Positions 10,901-18,190 of a stretch of DNA of 64,000 nucleotides are shown one piece after another. Under the pieces are notes generated by a model. It saw only the letters and a program-made list of their open reading frames with translations. It ran no database searches and was not told the DNA's origin. A program made the position numbers and the translations under genes. The stretch's first letter is position 1. Each line of letters starts with the position of its first letter. This DNA comes from Akkermansia muciniphila. GTDB lineage: Bacteria; Verrucomicrobiota; Verrucomicrobiia; Verrucomicrobiales; V1-33. The stretch spans positions 1-64,000 of the forward strand of contig CAMAUV010000006.1 of assembly GCA_945861415.1 (NCBI GenBank), in the 5' to 3' direction.

Positions 10901-12028
10901 CGCCGCGAAGAGCTGCCTCACGATGAAGCCATCCGCGTCACGCTGGCACGGGCACTCACCGCTCCGGCATTCCTTTACCGGATGGAAAAACCCGCCACCG
11001 GTTCCGCGCAGGCCCCGGTAAGCGATCACGAACTCGCCACCCGGCTCAGCTATTTTCTCTGGGCCTCGGCCCCGGATGATGAACTGCGCCGCCTCGCTGC
11101 CGAAGGCCGCCTCCGCGATCCGGACGTGCTGAGCGCTCAGGCCCGCCGTATGCTTCAGGATGACCGCGTCGCACGACTAGCGCAGGAATTTGGCTGCGCA
11201 TGGCTCCATGTCTACGACTTCGCCACACTGGACGAGAAGAGCACAGAGCACTTCCCGGAGTTCCCCGCTGTGCGCGCCGCGATGCAGGAGGAAACGGTTC
11301 GCGTCTTCACCGACTTCTTCCGCGCCGGCCGTCCGGTCCTCAGTCTGCTCGATTCCGATTACACCTTTGTAAATGAAGCGCTCGCGAAATGGTATGGCTT
11401 TGAGGATGTAAAGGGAGACTGGCAGCGTGTGGAAGGCATTCGGGCGCGCGGTCGCGGAGGGTTGCTAGGACAGGCCGCCATTTTGGCAAAACAAAGCGGT
11501 GCCTCCCGCACCAGTCCCATCCTCCGCGGCAACTGGTTTTGCGAAGTGTTGCTCGGCGAAAAACTCCCGCGCCCTCCCAAAGGCGTGCCCGTTCTTCCCG
11601 AAACTCCCCCGCAGGGCCTGACCGAGCGACAACTCATCGAAAAGCACAGCAGCGATGCTAAGTGCGCGGGCTGCCACGTACGCATCGACCCATATGGATT
11701 CGCCCTCGAGGCCTATGATGCCGTCGGCCGCCTCCGCAGCAAAGACGCGGCCGGTCTTCCCATTGATGCAAAATACACCTTTCCCAGCGGCCTCAGTATC
11801 GAGGGCCTCAACGGATTGCGTGAGTTTGTCCTCGATAAACGCCGCCCGGACTTCCTGCGACAGTTCAGCCGTAAACTGCTGGGCTACGCCCTCGGTCGCA
11901 GCGTCCTCTTAAGTGACAAGCCGCTCCTCGACATGATGGTGAAGCAACTGGAGACAGGCACCGCCGTGCAGGCCGTGGAAATGATCGTGCGCAGCCGACA
12001 GTTCCGCGAAATCCGCGGCGTGGAGTGA
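7940..12028 (+). CDS. Secreted DUF1587/DUF1592/DUF1595/DUF1588/DUF1585 cytochrome-domain protein
   Basis: 1362 aa with a signal peptide (MSHLPLMLLLSLSFTVPVVA). A class I heme-binding motif CNKCH lies at residues 36-40. DUF1587 follows (LRRLNNAEYANTLRDL, about residue 115). The C-terminal half shows the usual order: DUF1595 (FIDKVWRRPLTVQEQQ), DUF1592 (ELATRLSYFLWASAPDDEL), DUF1588 with a second cysteine motif CAGCHVRIDPYGFALE near residue 1240, and DUF1585 at the end (FSRKLLGYALGRSVLLSD). The family is abundant in Planctomycetes and Verrucomicrobia and is thought to act in periplasmic electron transfer or polymer breakdown; no reaction is proven. The protein is several hundred residues longer than typical members because of a beta-rich central insert (about residues 330-670). 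Confidence 0.85.
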   Translation: MSHLPLMLLLSLSFTVPVVAKEPPFAEVRTLLGEYCNKCHSTEEQKGDLDLERFRSMKDVMKDAEVWEKVQEQMELGEMPPKDKPQLKAEERAKLSSWIQQTLETAARQHEGDPGPVVLRRLNNAEYANTLRDLTGVPSLDPVAEFPADSAAGEGFMNTGNALVMSPALLSKYLDAARDAARHAVLLPDGIGWAPSISSRDWTEERLAAIRGFYARHTVNGGGTALNLQGIQFDTKDGGVLPLEKYLSASLSVREGKPTAEAAQTAGVNAKYLTLLTDALKGSAPSPLLDPLRALWKAGDVTAMKVFITQWQAALWRFTTVGHIGKRDGPKAWQEPVTPLAAAREVRLKLPPPQADTATFYLVTTDAGDGHRHDVAVWQNARLTAPGRADLPLRDVRAAVHTLDAGRARLTVGAEKCLAAAADVKTTAAAAGKAMSPADLEVIALRHGADPASLSAWLACLGIGGETHITSHMTVRLEKAESWDFIKGWTGADALSVLANSSDQHVRIPGNMKPHSVACHPAPKHRVIMGWQAPAAMTAAVAGFVQHAHPECGNGIAWALELRRGTTRQSLAAGFSQGANEVKFGPLENMALEPGDVLALIVSPRDGSHSCDLTAVDLTVTGGNKTWNLAKDISPNILAGNPHADSFGNNAVWHFFSEPDAGTSGPVLPAGSLLARWQSADADTRKVLAAALQKLLSDGPASLPKDSPDAALHALLVSFNGPLLSGLLRNLSSSGDSVVGGWGPDPALFSGTDFAVQAPAVIEIKLPAELAAGCEFVATAALRDAEGSVQMQAVSAKPASLGLAAGAAKEQGGKSTWSDGTRPVVSDSPILVSDNSAARQRILRGLDEFRSLFPAALCYTKIVPVDEVVTLTLYYREDEALRRLMLDEAQIAELERLWAELHYVSQDALKLVDAYEQIWQFATQDADPSAFTPMGEPIKQRAAAFRMLLTDSEPAHIEAALRFIDKVWRRPLTVQEQQALRELYAKLRREELPHDEAIRVTLARALTAPAFLYRMEKPATGSAQAPVSDHELATRLSYFLWASAPDDELRRLAAEGRLRDPDVLSAQARRMLQDDRVARLAQEFGCAWLHVYDFATLDEKSTEHFPEFPAVRAAMQEETVRVFTDFFRAGRPVLSLLDSDYTFVNEALAKWYGFEDVKGDWQRVEGIRARGRGGLLGQAAILAKQSGASRTSPILRGNWFCEVLLGEKLPRPPKGVPVLPETPPQGLTERQLIEKHSSDAKCAGCHVRIDPYGFALEAYDAVGRLRSKDAAGLPIDAKYTFPSGLSIEGLNGLREFVLDKRRPDFLRQFSRKLLGYALGRSVLLSDKPLLDMMVKQLETGTAVQAVEMIVRSRQFREIRGVE

Positions 12029-12040
12029 CGCCTGCGCCGC

Positions 12041-12190
12041 TTACTTCGCCCGCAGTTCCAGCAGCCTTCCCGGCTGAGAGAGTCCGCCCTCGAAACTTGT
12101 CGCCCGTCTGTAGTCGGCGACAAAGATGCGTCCGGGACTGCATTCGATCAGATCAATGGGCCGCGCGAGCGGGACAGCCGGCATCCCCAT
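12041..12190 (-). pseudogene. C-terminal remnant of a beta-propeller dehydrogenase-like gene
   Basis: On the minus strand, 49 codons from an ATG at 12190 to a TAA at 12041 read as a good propeller C-terminus, with LARPIDLIECSPGRIFVADY and a final QPGRLLELRAK. This resembles the end of L-sorbosone or PQQ-dependent sugar dehydrogenase-like propellers. A stop at 12200-12202 closes the frame, so only about 50 of the several hundred residues expected are left. It converges on the DUF1592 gene. I read it as the tail of a deleted gene. Confidence 0.45.
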
Positions 12191-12321
12191 CTCTGCCGCT
12201 CAGACTTCGCCTGAGGCTCCGAGGAATGGAAGCAGAAGGACACGGATCATACTATGCCTGTGTATACCCAGGGAGACTGGCGCTGAGGGCATTTTTTAGA
12301 AGTGCTCTCAACAGAGTCGGC
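12191..12321. other. Intergenic, no gene seen
   Basis: This stretch separates the propeller remnant from the stop of the MFS gene. No open frame with coding character and no clear terminator hairpin with a T-run was found. Confidence 0.4.
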
Positions 12322-13635
12322 TTAGCTTTTAGCTGCGGGCCGCCGGATGCGCAGCACCGCCACCAATGCCAGCAGCATGAGCGCTGATGCGAGCCAGAAC
12401 GCAAAATCATACCGCTCCGGACTGAGATGCAGCAGCAGACCGGTCATAAAGGGGCCGAGAAATCGCCCAAGGCTGCCCGCCCCGGACATAGCGCCCATGG
12501 TTTCCCCCTGCGTCTGCACGGTACCGCACTGCGATGCCAGTGCATTGAGCGTGGGCGTGGCAAAACTGTTCCCAAGAGACATCAACGCAGTCACCATCAG
12601 CAGGGTGATCCATGGTGAGGTCGCGGGCAGCAGGGCCAGACTGGCCGTCATGCACATCACCCCGAACATGGCCAGCACGCGTTCATTTCCATTTTTCGCA
12701 ATGCGCCGGATGAGCCCTCCCTGAATGAAAACGGCAATGAGCCCGATGAATCCAAAGATCTTCGCATTATCCCACTCCAGAAACCCGAACTTCTTGCCGG
12801 TCCAGATTACTAGCGTGGTGGTCATCACGGAGAAGGCAGTGATGGTGAGAAAATTGGCCAGCAGCACCGACGGAAATTCCGTGTGCCCAAGGTGGCGCAC
12901 GGTGCTCATGATGGAGGGACGACGCGTACCCTGCCCGCGGCGCTCTGGCGGCAGCGTCTCCGGCAGTTTCTTCCAGCAGTAGAACGCATTCCCGGCGCTC
13001 ATGGCAGCGGCGATGAAAAACGGCAGCGACGGGCCCAGCGACGTGTTACTGGTCAGTCCGCCGATCACCGGTCCCAGCACAAAGCCGATACCAAACGCAG
13101 CGCCGATCATTCCCATGACCCCCGCGCGCTTTTCCGGCGCCGTGATGTCGGCCAGATAGGCTTGCGCGGTACTAAAGCTCGCCCCGCAGATGCCTGTCAC
13201 GATGCGCGCGAAGAAAAGCAGGGCAATGGCCAGCCCGCCTTGCGCCATGCCTGCCCCGGCGATGATCAAATATCCGATCATGCTCCCTACCAGACTCGCA
13301 ATGATCACCGGACGCCGACCCACGCGGTCGGAGATCACTCCCAGTATGGGCGAGAAGATGAACTGCATGAGACTGTAAACGCCCATGATCCACGCAGCCT
13401 GCATGTCGCTGGCCCCGAACCGCTGCGCAAACGGCTGTAGAATGGGAATGAGAATCCCAAAGCCAACTAGGTCGATGAGCACCGTGAGGAAAATGCCAAG
13501 GTGCGCCGCTCGCTTGTGCGCCATGTCCATTGGCGTGACTTCAGCCGAAACCAGCACAGGGTCAGGCTCCGGTTTCAGGGGAGTTTGCGGCGACTGGAAA
13601 TGAGGATCGGGGATGGGATCGGAGGATTGAGACAT
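12322..13635 (-). CDS. MFS transporter of the TetA/DHA1 drug-exporter type
   Basis: 437 aa. The ATG at 13635 is chosen; upstream in-frame codons read as Arg/Ser-rich non-coding sequence. A Pro-rich cytoplasmic leader of about 45 residues precedes the first helix (GIFLTVLIDLVGFGILIPIL). The loop 2-3 signature GVISDRVGRRPVI and the helix-5 motif GFVLGPVIGG, typical of 12-helix drug/H+ antiporters, are both visible. It should export a small molecule by proton exchange in the inner membrane; the substrate is not predictable. It is divergent from the NHL-propeller gene, with about 150 bases between the two starts, so both promoters must lie there. Confidence 0.85.
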   Translation of the reverse strand: MSQSSDPIPDPHFQSPQTPLKPEPDPVLVSAEVTPMDMAHKRAAHLGIFLTVLIDLVGFGILIPILQPFAQRFGASDMQAAWIMGVYSLMQFIFSPILGVISDRVGRRPVIIASLVGSMIGYLIIAGAGMAQGGLAIALLFFARIVTGICGASFSTAQAYLADITAPEKRAGVMGMIGAAFGIGFVLGPVIGGLTSNTSLGPSLPFFIAAAMSAGNAFYCWKKLPETLPPERRGQGTRRPSIMSTVRHLGHTEFPSVLLANFLTITAFSVMTTTLVIWTGKKFGFLEWDNAKIFGFIGLIAVFIQGGLIRRIAKNGNERVLAMFGVMCMTASLALLPATSPWITLLMVTALMSLGNSFATPTLNALASQCGTVQTQGETMGAMSGAGSLGRFLGPFMTGLLLHLSPERYDFAFWLASALMLLALVAVLRIRRPAAKS

Positions 13636-13783
13636 GCGGGCGGAGAAAAAGCGGAACTCTCTCTGGCCCGCCACCCGTCGCGCGCAACCATGCATCCGCC
13701 CCGCCGTTCCGCATTGGCGGAACCCGCTGCTTTCCGCGGAATTTGAAATTGCGACATGCAAGCATTGCGGTAAATAGGAATCC

Positions 13784-14802
13784 ATGATGTACCGCCGCCG
13801 CTTTCTTCGATCAGCCGCCAGCGCCGCCGTGGCCGCTCCCTCGATCGTACGCAGCGCAGAGGATAAGCTGCTCGGACAGGGAGACCATAAATTCCGGGTC
13901 ATCCCGAACTGGGGGGAGCAGGGCGCATCCACGCCGGTGAAAAACTGTCACGGCATCGTGTGCACCGGGGAAGGCCACATTGTGCTGCTCACGGACCACA
14001 CACAAAACAATGTCATCATTCAGGACACCGCCGGGAAAGTCCTCAACAAATGGGGCACCGCTTGGCCCGGGGCACACGGCCTCTCCCTAGTGAAAGAAGG
14101 CACGCGGGAAGTCCTCTATTTCACCGACCGCCAGAGGCATCGCGTGTTCAAAAGCACGCTCGAGGGCGAGCTTCTCGGCGAATGGGGCTGGCCTAAGGAG
14201 ACTGGTAAGTACAACGGCGAGGGTGCTTACCAGCCCAGTTGGACGCTGCACGCACCGGACGGTTCCTTTTTCGTGCTCGATGGCTACGGCCGCGACTATA
14301 TCACACACTACGGTCGTGACGGAAAATTCGTAAAGTTATTTGGCGGCGCAGAGGGGGCATCGTCCATTATGGCCCTCACGGCGGAATGATGGACCAATCC
14401 GGCGGTGAGTCCTCGCTGCTTATCGCCATGAGCGATCAGCAGTATTTGCTGCGCATTGACACCAGCGGCAAAAAGCTCGCTCAGTATGATCTGCCCGGAG
14501 GCAATCCCCGCCAGATCAGGCGCATTGGCCAATTTTACTACGTAGCTCATCTCGGCGACAACTGGCCGAAGGACCGGAACTGCCGCGGCTTTGTCTCCGT
14601 GCTCGATGAGAATATGAAAGTCGTCGCCAACATAGCCGGCACATCTCCCGTGTATGGCGATGACGGCAAGCTCCAGCAGATGAAGCACAGCGCGGAAGTC
14701 TTCCTCCACCCGCACGATCTTTGCGTGGACCGCGTTGGCAGCCTCTATGTGGCCCAATTTGCGTCCGGCAATTCATGGCCCGTGAAGCTTGAACGGGTGT
14801 AA
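13784..14802 (+). pseudogene. NHL-type six-bladed propeller protein, frameshifted
   Basis: Two adjoining frames make one protein of about 340 aa. The first (13784-14389) starts with a Tat-like signal (MMYRRRFLRSAASAAVAAPS) and propeller blades such as NCHGIVCTGEGHIVLLTDH. The second (to 14802) continues with RQIRRIGQFYYVAHLGDNW and HPHDLCVDRVGSLYVAQF. Around 14353-14357 a run of five G breaks the frame; six G would give EGGIVHYGPHGGMMDQ and join the halves seamlessly. The two ORFs also overlap by four bases. NHL propellers of this type are extracellular and often act as ligand-binding or lyase-like proteins. The break may be a real mutation or a homopolymer base-calling error. Confidence 0.7.
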
Positions 14803-15106
14803 GAAAACTGTATGCTACCGCCCAGCGCGTGGTGCCGCGTTGTCCCATTTTCTCCCCTGCCCTACGGGCCTACTTGGAATGAAGCAGCGTGATGTCCTGT
14901 GCCGTCGCTGCGCCCGGCACTGAAGACGGAGCAGCTATCTAGCTCAATGCCGCTGCGCATGCAGCTGGACGCCAAATTTATCTTTTTGGAGTAGCCAAGA
15001 GGTCTTGGAGCTCAGGCCCTTTACGGATTGCAAGCGGTGACAAAAGCGCTTAGTGATAAACGTGATCGTTTCGGGGGGGCCTCCCTGCTATAGCTCTCTC
15101 TCTACA
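14803..15106. other. Intergenic, no gene seen
   Basis: About 300 bases between the propeller gene and the acyltransferase fusion. A short minus-strand frame ending at 14870 has some coding flavour (QDITLLHSK) but spans only about 22 codons and is not supported. A run of seven G occurs near 15073-15079. The promoter of the fusion gene should lie here; no convincing -35/-10 pair was found. Confidence 0.35.
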
Positions 15107-18010
15107 ATGAAACTAATAGCCCAACTCTTGGCCTCTGGCGCTGTTGGAGCAGTGCGCTTGCTGGTCTGGCTCTACTATTCGACGATCCGTGTTTCGGGCC
15201 GGGAACTGATTCCCTTGGCGGGGCCGGTCCTATTTGTGGCCAACCATGCCAATTCGCTGGTGGATCCCGTGATCATCGGGCTGACGGTAAAGCGCAGGGC
15301 GCGTTTTCTGGCGAAAGGACCGCTGTTTGAGACCCCGGTTATTGGAAAGCTCTTGGAGGCGTTTGGTATGATTCCTGTATTCCGCCAGCAGGATGACCGC
15401 GCCCAGATTAAGCGGAATTTCGAAAGCCTTGAGAAGGCTGCGCTGGCCCTCGCAGCCGGTCAGGCTGTAGGTATTTTTCCGGAAGGAAAGAGTCACGACA
15501 AAAGGACGCTCGATCAACTCTTCGCGGGCACTTCGAGGATTATCCTGCAGGCACTGGAGGCTGGAGCGGAGACGCTGCAGGTGGTGCCCATCGGGATCAA
15601 CTACGATGACAAGCAACTCTTCCGTAGCGCGGTCTGGGTGCAGGTGGGCGAACCCATCAAAGTCAAGGAGTTCGTGGAGGCGGCAGGGAGCATGGCGAAT
15701 GCGAAGCGGCAACTAATGTCCGAAATTGAGAAGCGGCTGAAAAGTGTGATCATCCATCTTGATGCTCCGGAGTGGGAGCCTTTCCTTGAGGACCTTGAGA
15801 TTCTTGATCCCGCGACGGAAACGGTGGAAACCGGCGGCGTCCTCTCCATGCAGCAGCGAAAGATTGTTGCTGACAGCTTGAATTATCTCCGCCGGACCAC
15901 TCCGGCTAGGGTTTCGAGTGTGGGGCGGGCGCTCGCGGCTCACCGCCTGAGGCTTGGCAAATTCGGCCTTCGCGTGCGTTCCGCCATTCTCCGTTCCCCC
16001 GGGCCTCGCCGGATCGCCGGGCTGCTCTGGAAGTCCGTGAAGTTGCTTTTAGGGCTCCTTCCCGTGATGGCAGGGACGCTCCAGAATGCTCTTCCGTTTT
16101 TTGTGGAAAGAGCAATTGTCAGGCTGCTTCCGCGGGCGAATCGGAGCACTATCGCCCTAGCGCGGCTGACGGTGGGAGTTCCGCTGCTGCTGGGTTGGTA
16201 TGCGCTGGTTTGGTGGTGGATGTCGCAGGATTTCAAGCCATGGGTCGCGTGGTTTTGGGCGATCACGACGCCCTTCGCCGGCCTCCTCGCTCTGCGGTTT
16301 TGGAGGTCGGCGAAGGCTGTGGTCCGTGAGTGGTGGGAAGAGTTCCGCATGCTTTTCAGCCGCAAGGCTCTCTTGGATCTGCGCGCTATGCAGGACCGGA
16401 TCGGCCGCAGGATCCGCCGCTTCAGTGATGCCTGGGCGGAACACCGGCCAGCCATCGATGTGAAGCGGCTGTCAATTTACCAGCGTCCGTGGGTGCGCCG
16501 AACCGTAATTGTCGCTTTGCTGGGAGCGGCTGCGGGGATTGCGGCAGTGGCAGGCCTGAGGGTGGGGTTCCGCAAAAGCACTCTGGGGGAGCTGACCGCC
16601 CCGGCGTTCGATTTCAGCAAATTCGATGCCGCGGAATTGGAGGGGGAACTGAGCGATGACGAAGCCCGCCTTGCCGGCGTCCTCACCGGTCTGCGGGAAT
16701 TGGAGGCGAACGCCCGTCAACTCCACGCTGACTTCAGGTTAGCGAAGCGCTCCAGTACTTTGGATACGGACATCGATGCGGTCAGGAAAATGGTGGTCAC
16801 CTACCAAAACTGCCGCCGGGAACTGCTCCGCTTCATCTGGAAATACCGCAGCACGCAGACAATCCCCGGAAAACACCTGCAATCGAGAGCGTTGCTTCTG
16901 GGTATTACCGCAGGATGCTCGCTGTATCAATCTTCCCTCGCTTTCGTGACGATGTTTGAGGAGGATCCGAAGGCCATCAAAACGATCAATGAATCGGACT
17001 CGTTTTGGGGCATCAAGGAGGGACTATACGATACCGTCCGCGTGAATCTGAGCGATCGCCTTAATGTGAATGCTCTCGCCGGCGCCCTGTCGCTGTATCA
17101 GTCCAAAATAAAAGTCGGAGACTATGTCGACGGGAATCTCATCGCAGCCGCGCCATGGAAGACATTTCATGAGGTCATTGCCCGGACGGGGGAAATCAAG
17201 CCTGTGGGAGGCACCTTAGCGGCGTGGTTTAAGGAAATTGTCGCGATGAAATCGGAGGCGGTTTACAGCGGGGAGACGCTGGTATCGACATGGGTGGGGA
17301 ATACCCGGGTCCGGGAGATTCCACCGAAGATCTCGCCGGAGCAGCTCGAGAGCATGCGCGGATTGCTGAAGCCCGGAGATATCTTGGTGGAGCGCCAAGA
17401 CTGGTTTCTATCCCGGGCCGTTATGCCGGGGTTTTGGGCGCATGCAGCCTTGTATGTCGGCAGTGCTAAGGATTTGGAAGCACTGGGCCTGCGGGATGAG
17501 CCCGGCATTGCGGAGCGCTGGGAGGAATTCAGCCGCAGAGGGCCCGACGGACATGTGCTCAATATTCTGGAGGCCGTGCCTCAGGGAGTGCGGCGCACAA
17601 CCCTTGAGCACTGTATCGGCGTCGCCGATTCTGCGGCCATCCTGCGGCCCACAGGACTCTCCAAATCTCAAATTAAGCAGGTGATCGTGCGGGCCTTCCG
17701 CCACCTTGGAAAGCCTTACGATTTCGAATTCGATTTTGAGACTGCAGGCAAACTGGTCTGCACGGAGCTGGTCTTCCGGGCATTCGCGGAGATTCCGGAA
17801 CTGCAGCTTCCCCTCGTTAACCTGATGGGTCGGATGACGCTTCCTCCCTCTGAACTGGCAACGAAATTCGCCCGGGAAAGGCAACAACCCGCCGGCCAGT
17901 TGAAGCTGGTGCTGTTTCTCGATGGCCGGGGACACGATCGTGCTGTCGAGGGGTCCGAGGTCGACTTTGTCGAGACGGCGGAGAGCAGTGGACTTGGCCT
18001 GAGTCCGTAA
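15107..18010 (+). CDS. Fusion of PlsC-like acyltransferase and YiiX-like papain-fold amidase
   Basis: 967 aa from the ATG at 15107; an upstream in-frame ATG at 15053 adds 18 unlikely residues. Residues 1-230 are a lysophospholipid acyltransferase domain with NHANSLVDP (His47, Asp53; one residue longer than the usual HX4D, as in the NHxNxxxDP subgroup) and FPEGKSHD near 123. Residues about 300-430 hold several hydrophobic helices, and another membrane segment lies near 465-490 (TVIVALLGAAAGIAAVAGL). The C-terminus from about 745 is a permuted papain-like hydrolase of the YiiX/DUF830 type: LKPGDILVERQDWF, His779 in FWAHAALYVG and Cys885 in KLVCTELVF. The likely role is phospholipid or lipid-amide remodelling at the inner membrane. 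Joining synthesis and hydrolysis activities in one chain is unusual. Confidence 0.8.
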   Translation: MKLIAQLLASGAVGAVRLLVWLYYSTIRVSGRELIPLAGPVLFVANHANSLVDPVIIGLTVKRRARFLAKGPLFETPVIGKLLEAFGMIPVFRQQDDRAQIKRNFESLEKAALALAAGQAVGIFPEGKSHDKRTLDQLFAGTSRIILQALEAGAETLQVVPIGINYDDKQLFRSAVWVQVGEPIKVKEFVEAAGSMANAKRQLMSEIEKRLKSVIIHLDAPEWEPFLEDLEILDPATETVETGGVLSMQQRKIVADSLNYLRRTTPARVSSVGRALAAHRLRLGKFGLRVRSAILRSPGPRRIAGLLWKSVKLLLGLLPVMAGTLQNALPFFVERAIVRLLPRANRSTIALARLTVGVPLLLGWYALVWWWMSQDFKPWVAWFWAITTPFAGLLALRFWRSAKAVVREWWEEFRMLFSRKALLDLRAMQDRIGRRIRRFSDAWAEHRPAIDVKRLSIYQRPWVRRTVIVALLGAAAGIAAVAGLRVGFRKSTLGELTAPAFDFSKFDAAELEGELSDDEARLAGVLTGLRELEANARQLHADFRLAKRSSTLDTDIDAVRKMVVTYQNCRRELLRFIWKYRSTQTIPGKHLQSRALLLGITAGCSLYQSSLAFVTMFEEDPKAIKTINESDSFWGIKEGLYDTVRVNLSDRLNVNALAGALSLYQSKIKVGDYVDGNLIAAAPWKTFHEVIARTGEIKPVGGTLAAWFKEIVAMKSEAVYSGETLVSTWVGNTRVREIPPKISPEQLESMRGLLKPGDILVERQDWFLSRAVMPGFWAHAALYVGSAKDLEALGLRDEPGIAERWEEFSRRGPDGHVLNILEAVPQGVRRTTLEHCIGVADSAAILRPTGLSKSQIKQVIVRAFRHLGKPYDFEFDFETAGKLVCTELVFRAFAEIPELQLPLVNLMGRMTLPPSELATKFARERQQPAGQLKLVLFLDGRGHDRAVEGSEVDFVETAESSGLGLSP

Positions 18011-18014
18011 AAGC

Positions 18015-18033
18015 TGCTGCCGCTCCGGCAGCA
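18015..18033 (+). other. Hairpin after the fusion gene
   Basis: TGCTGCCG and CGGCAGCA form an 8-bp stem with a CTC loop, four bases after the stop codon. There is no T-run, so this is at best a weak or Rho-dependent stop, or an mRNA 3'-end stabiliser. Confidence 0.35.
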
Positions 18034-18190
18034 CCCGCGGCGTGCCTTAAGCTCGCTGCGACGGTTCAGTTCACTCAGCCGTTCAAAGTCCTCAATCATC
18101 GGCTGGGCGCGGCTCCACAGCGGAACGGGCTTGCCTGCGGTTACAAATTCCCCCTTCCTTTCCACTCTCCGCGCCCTCAAGTTTCCGCCA

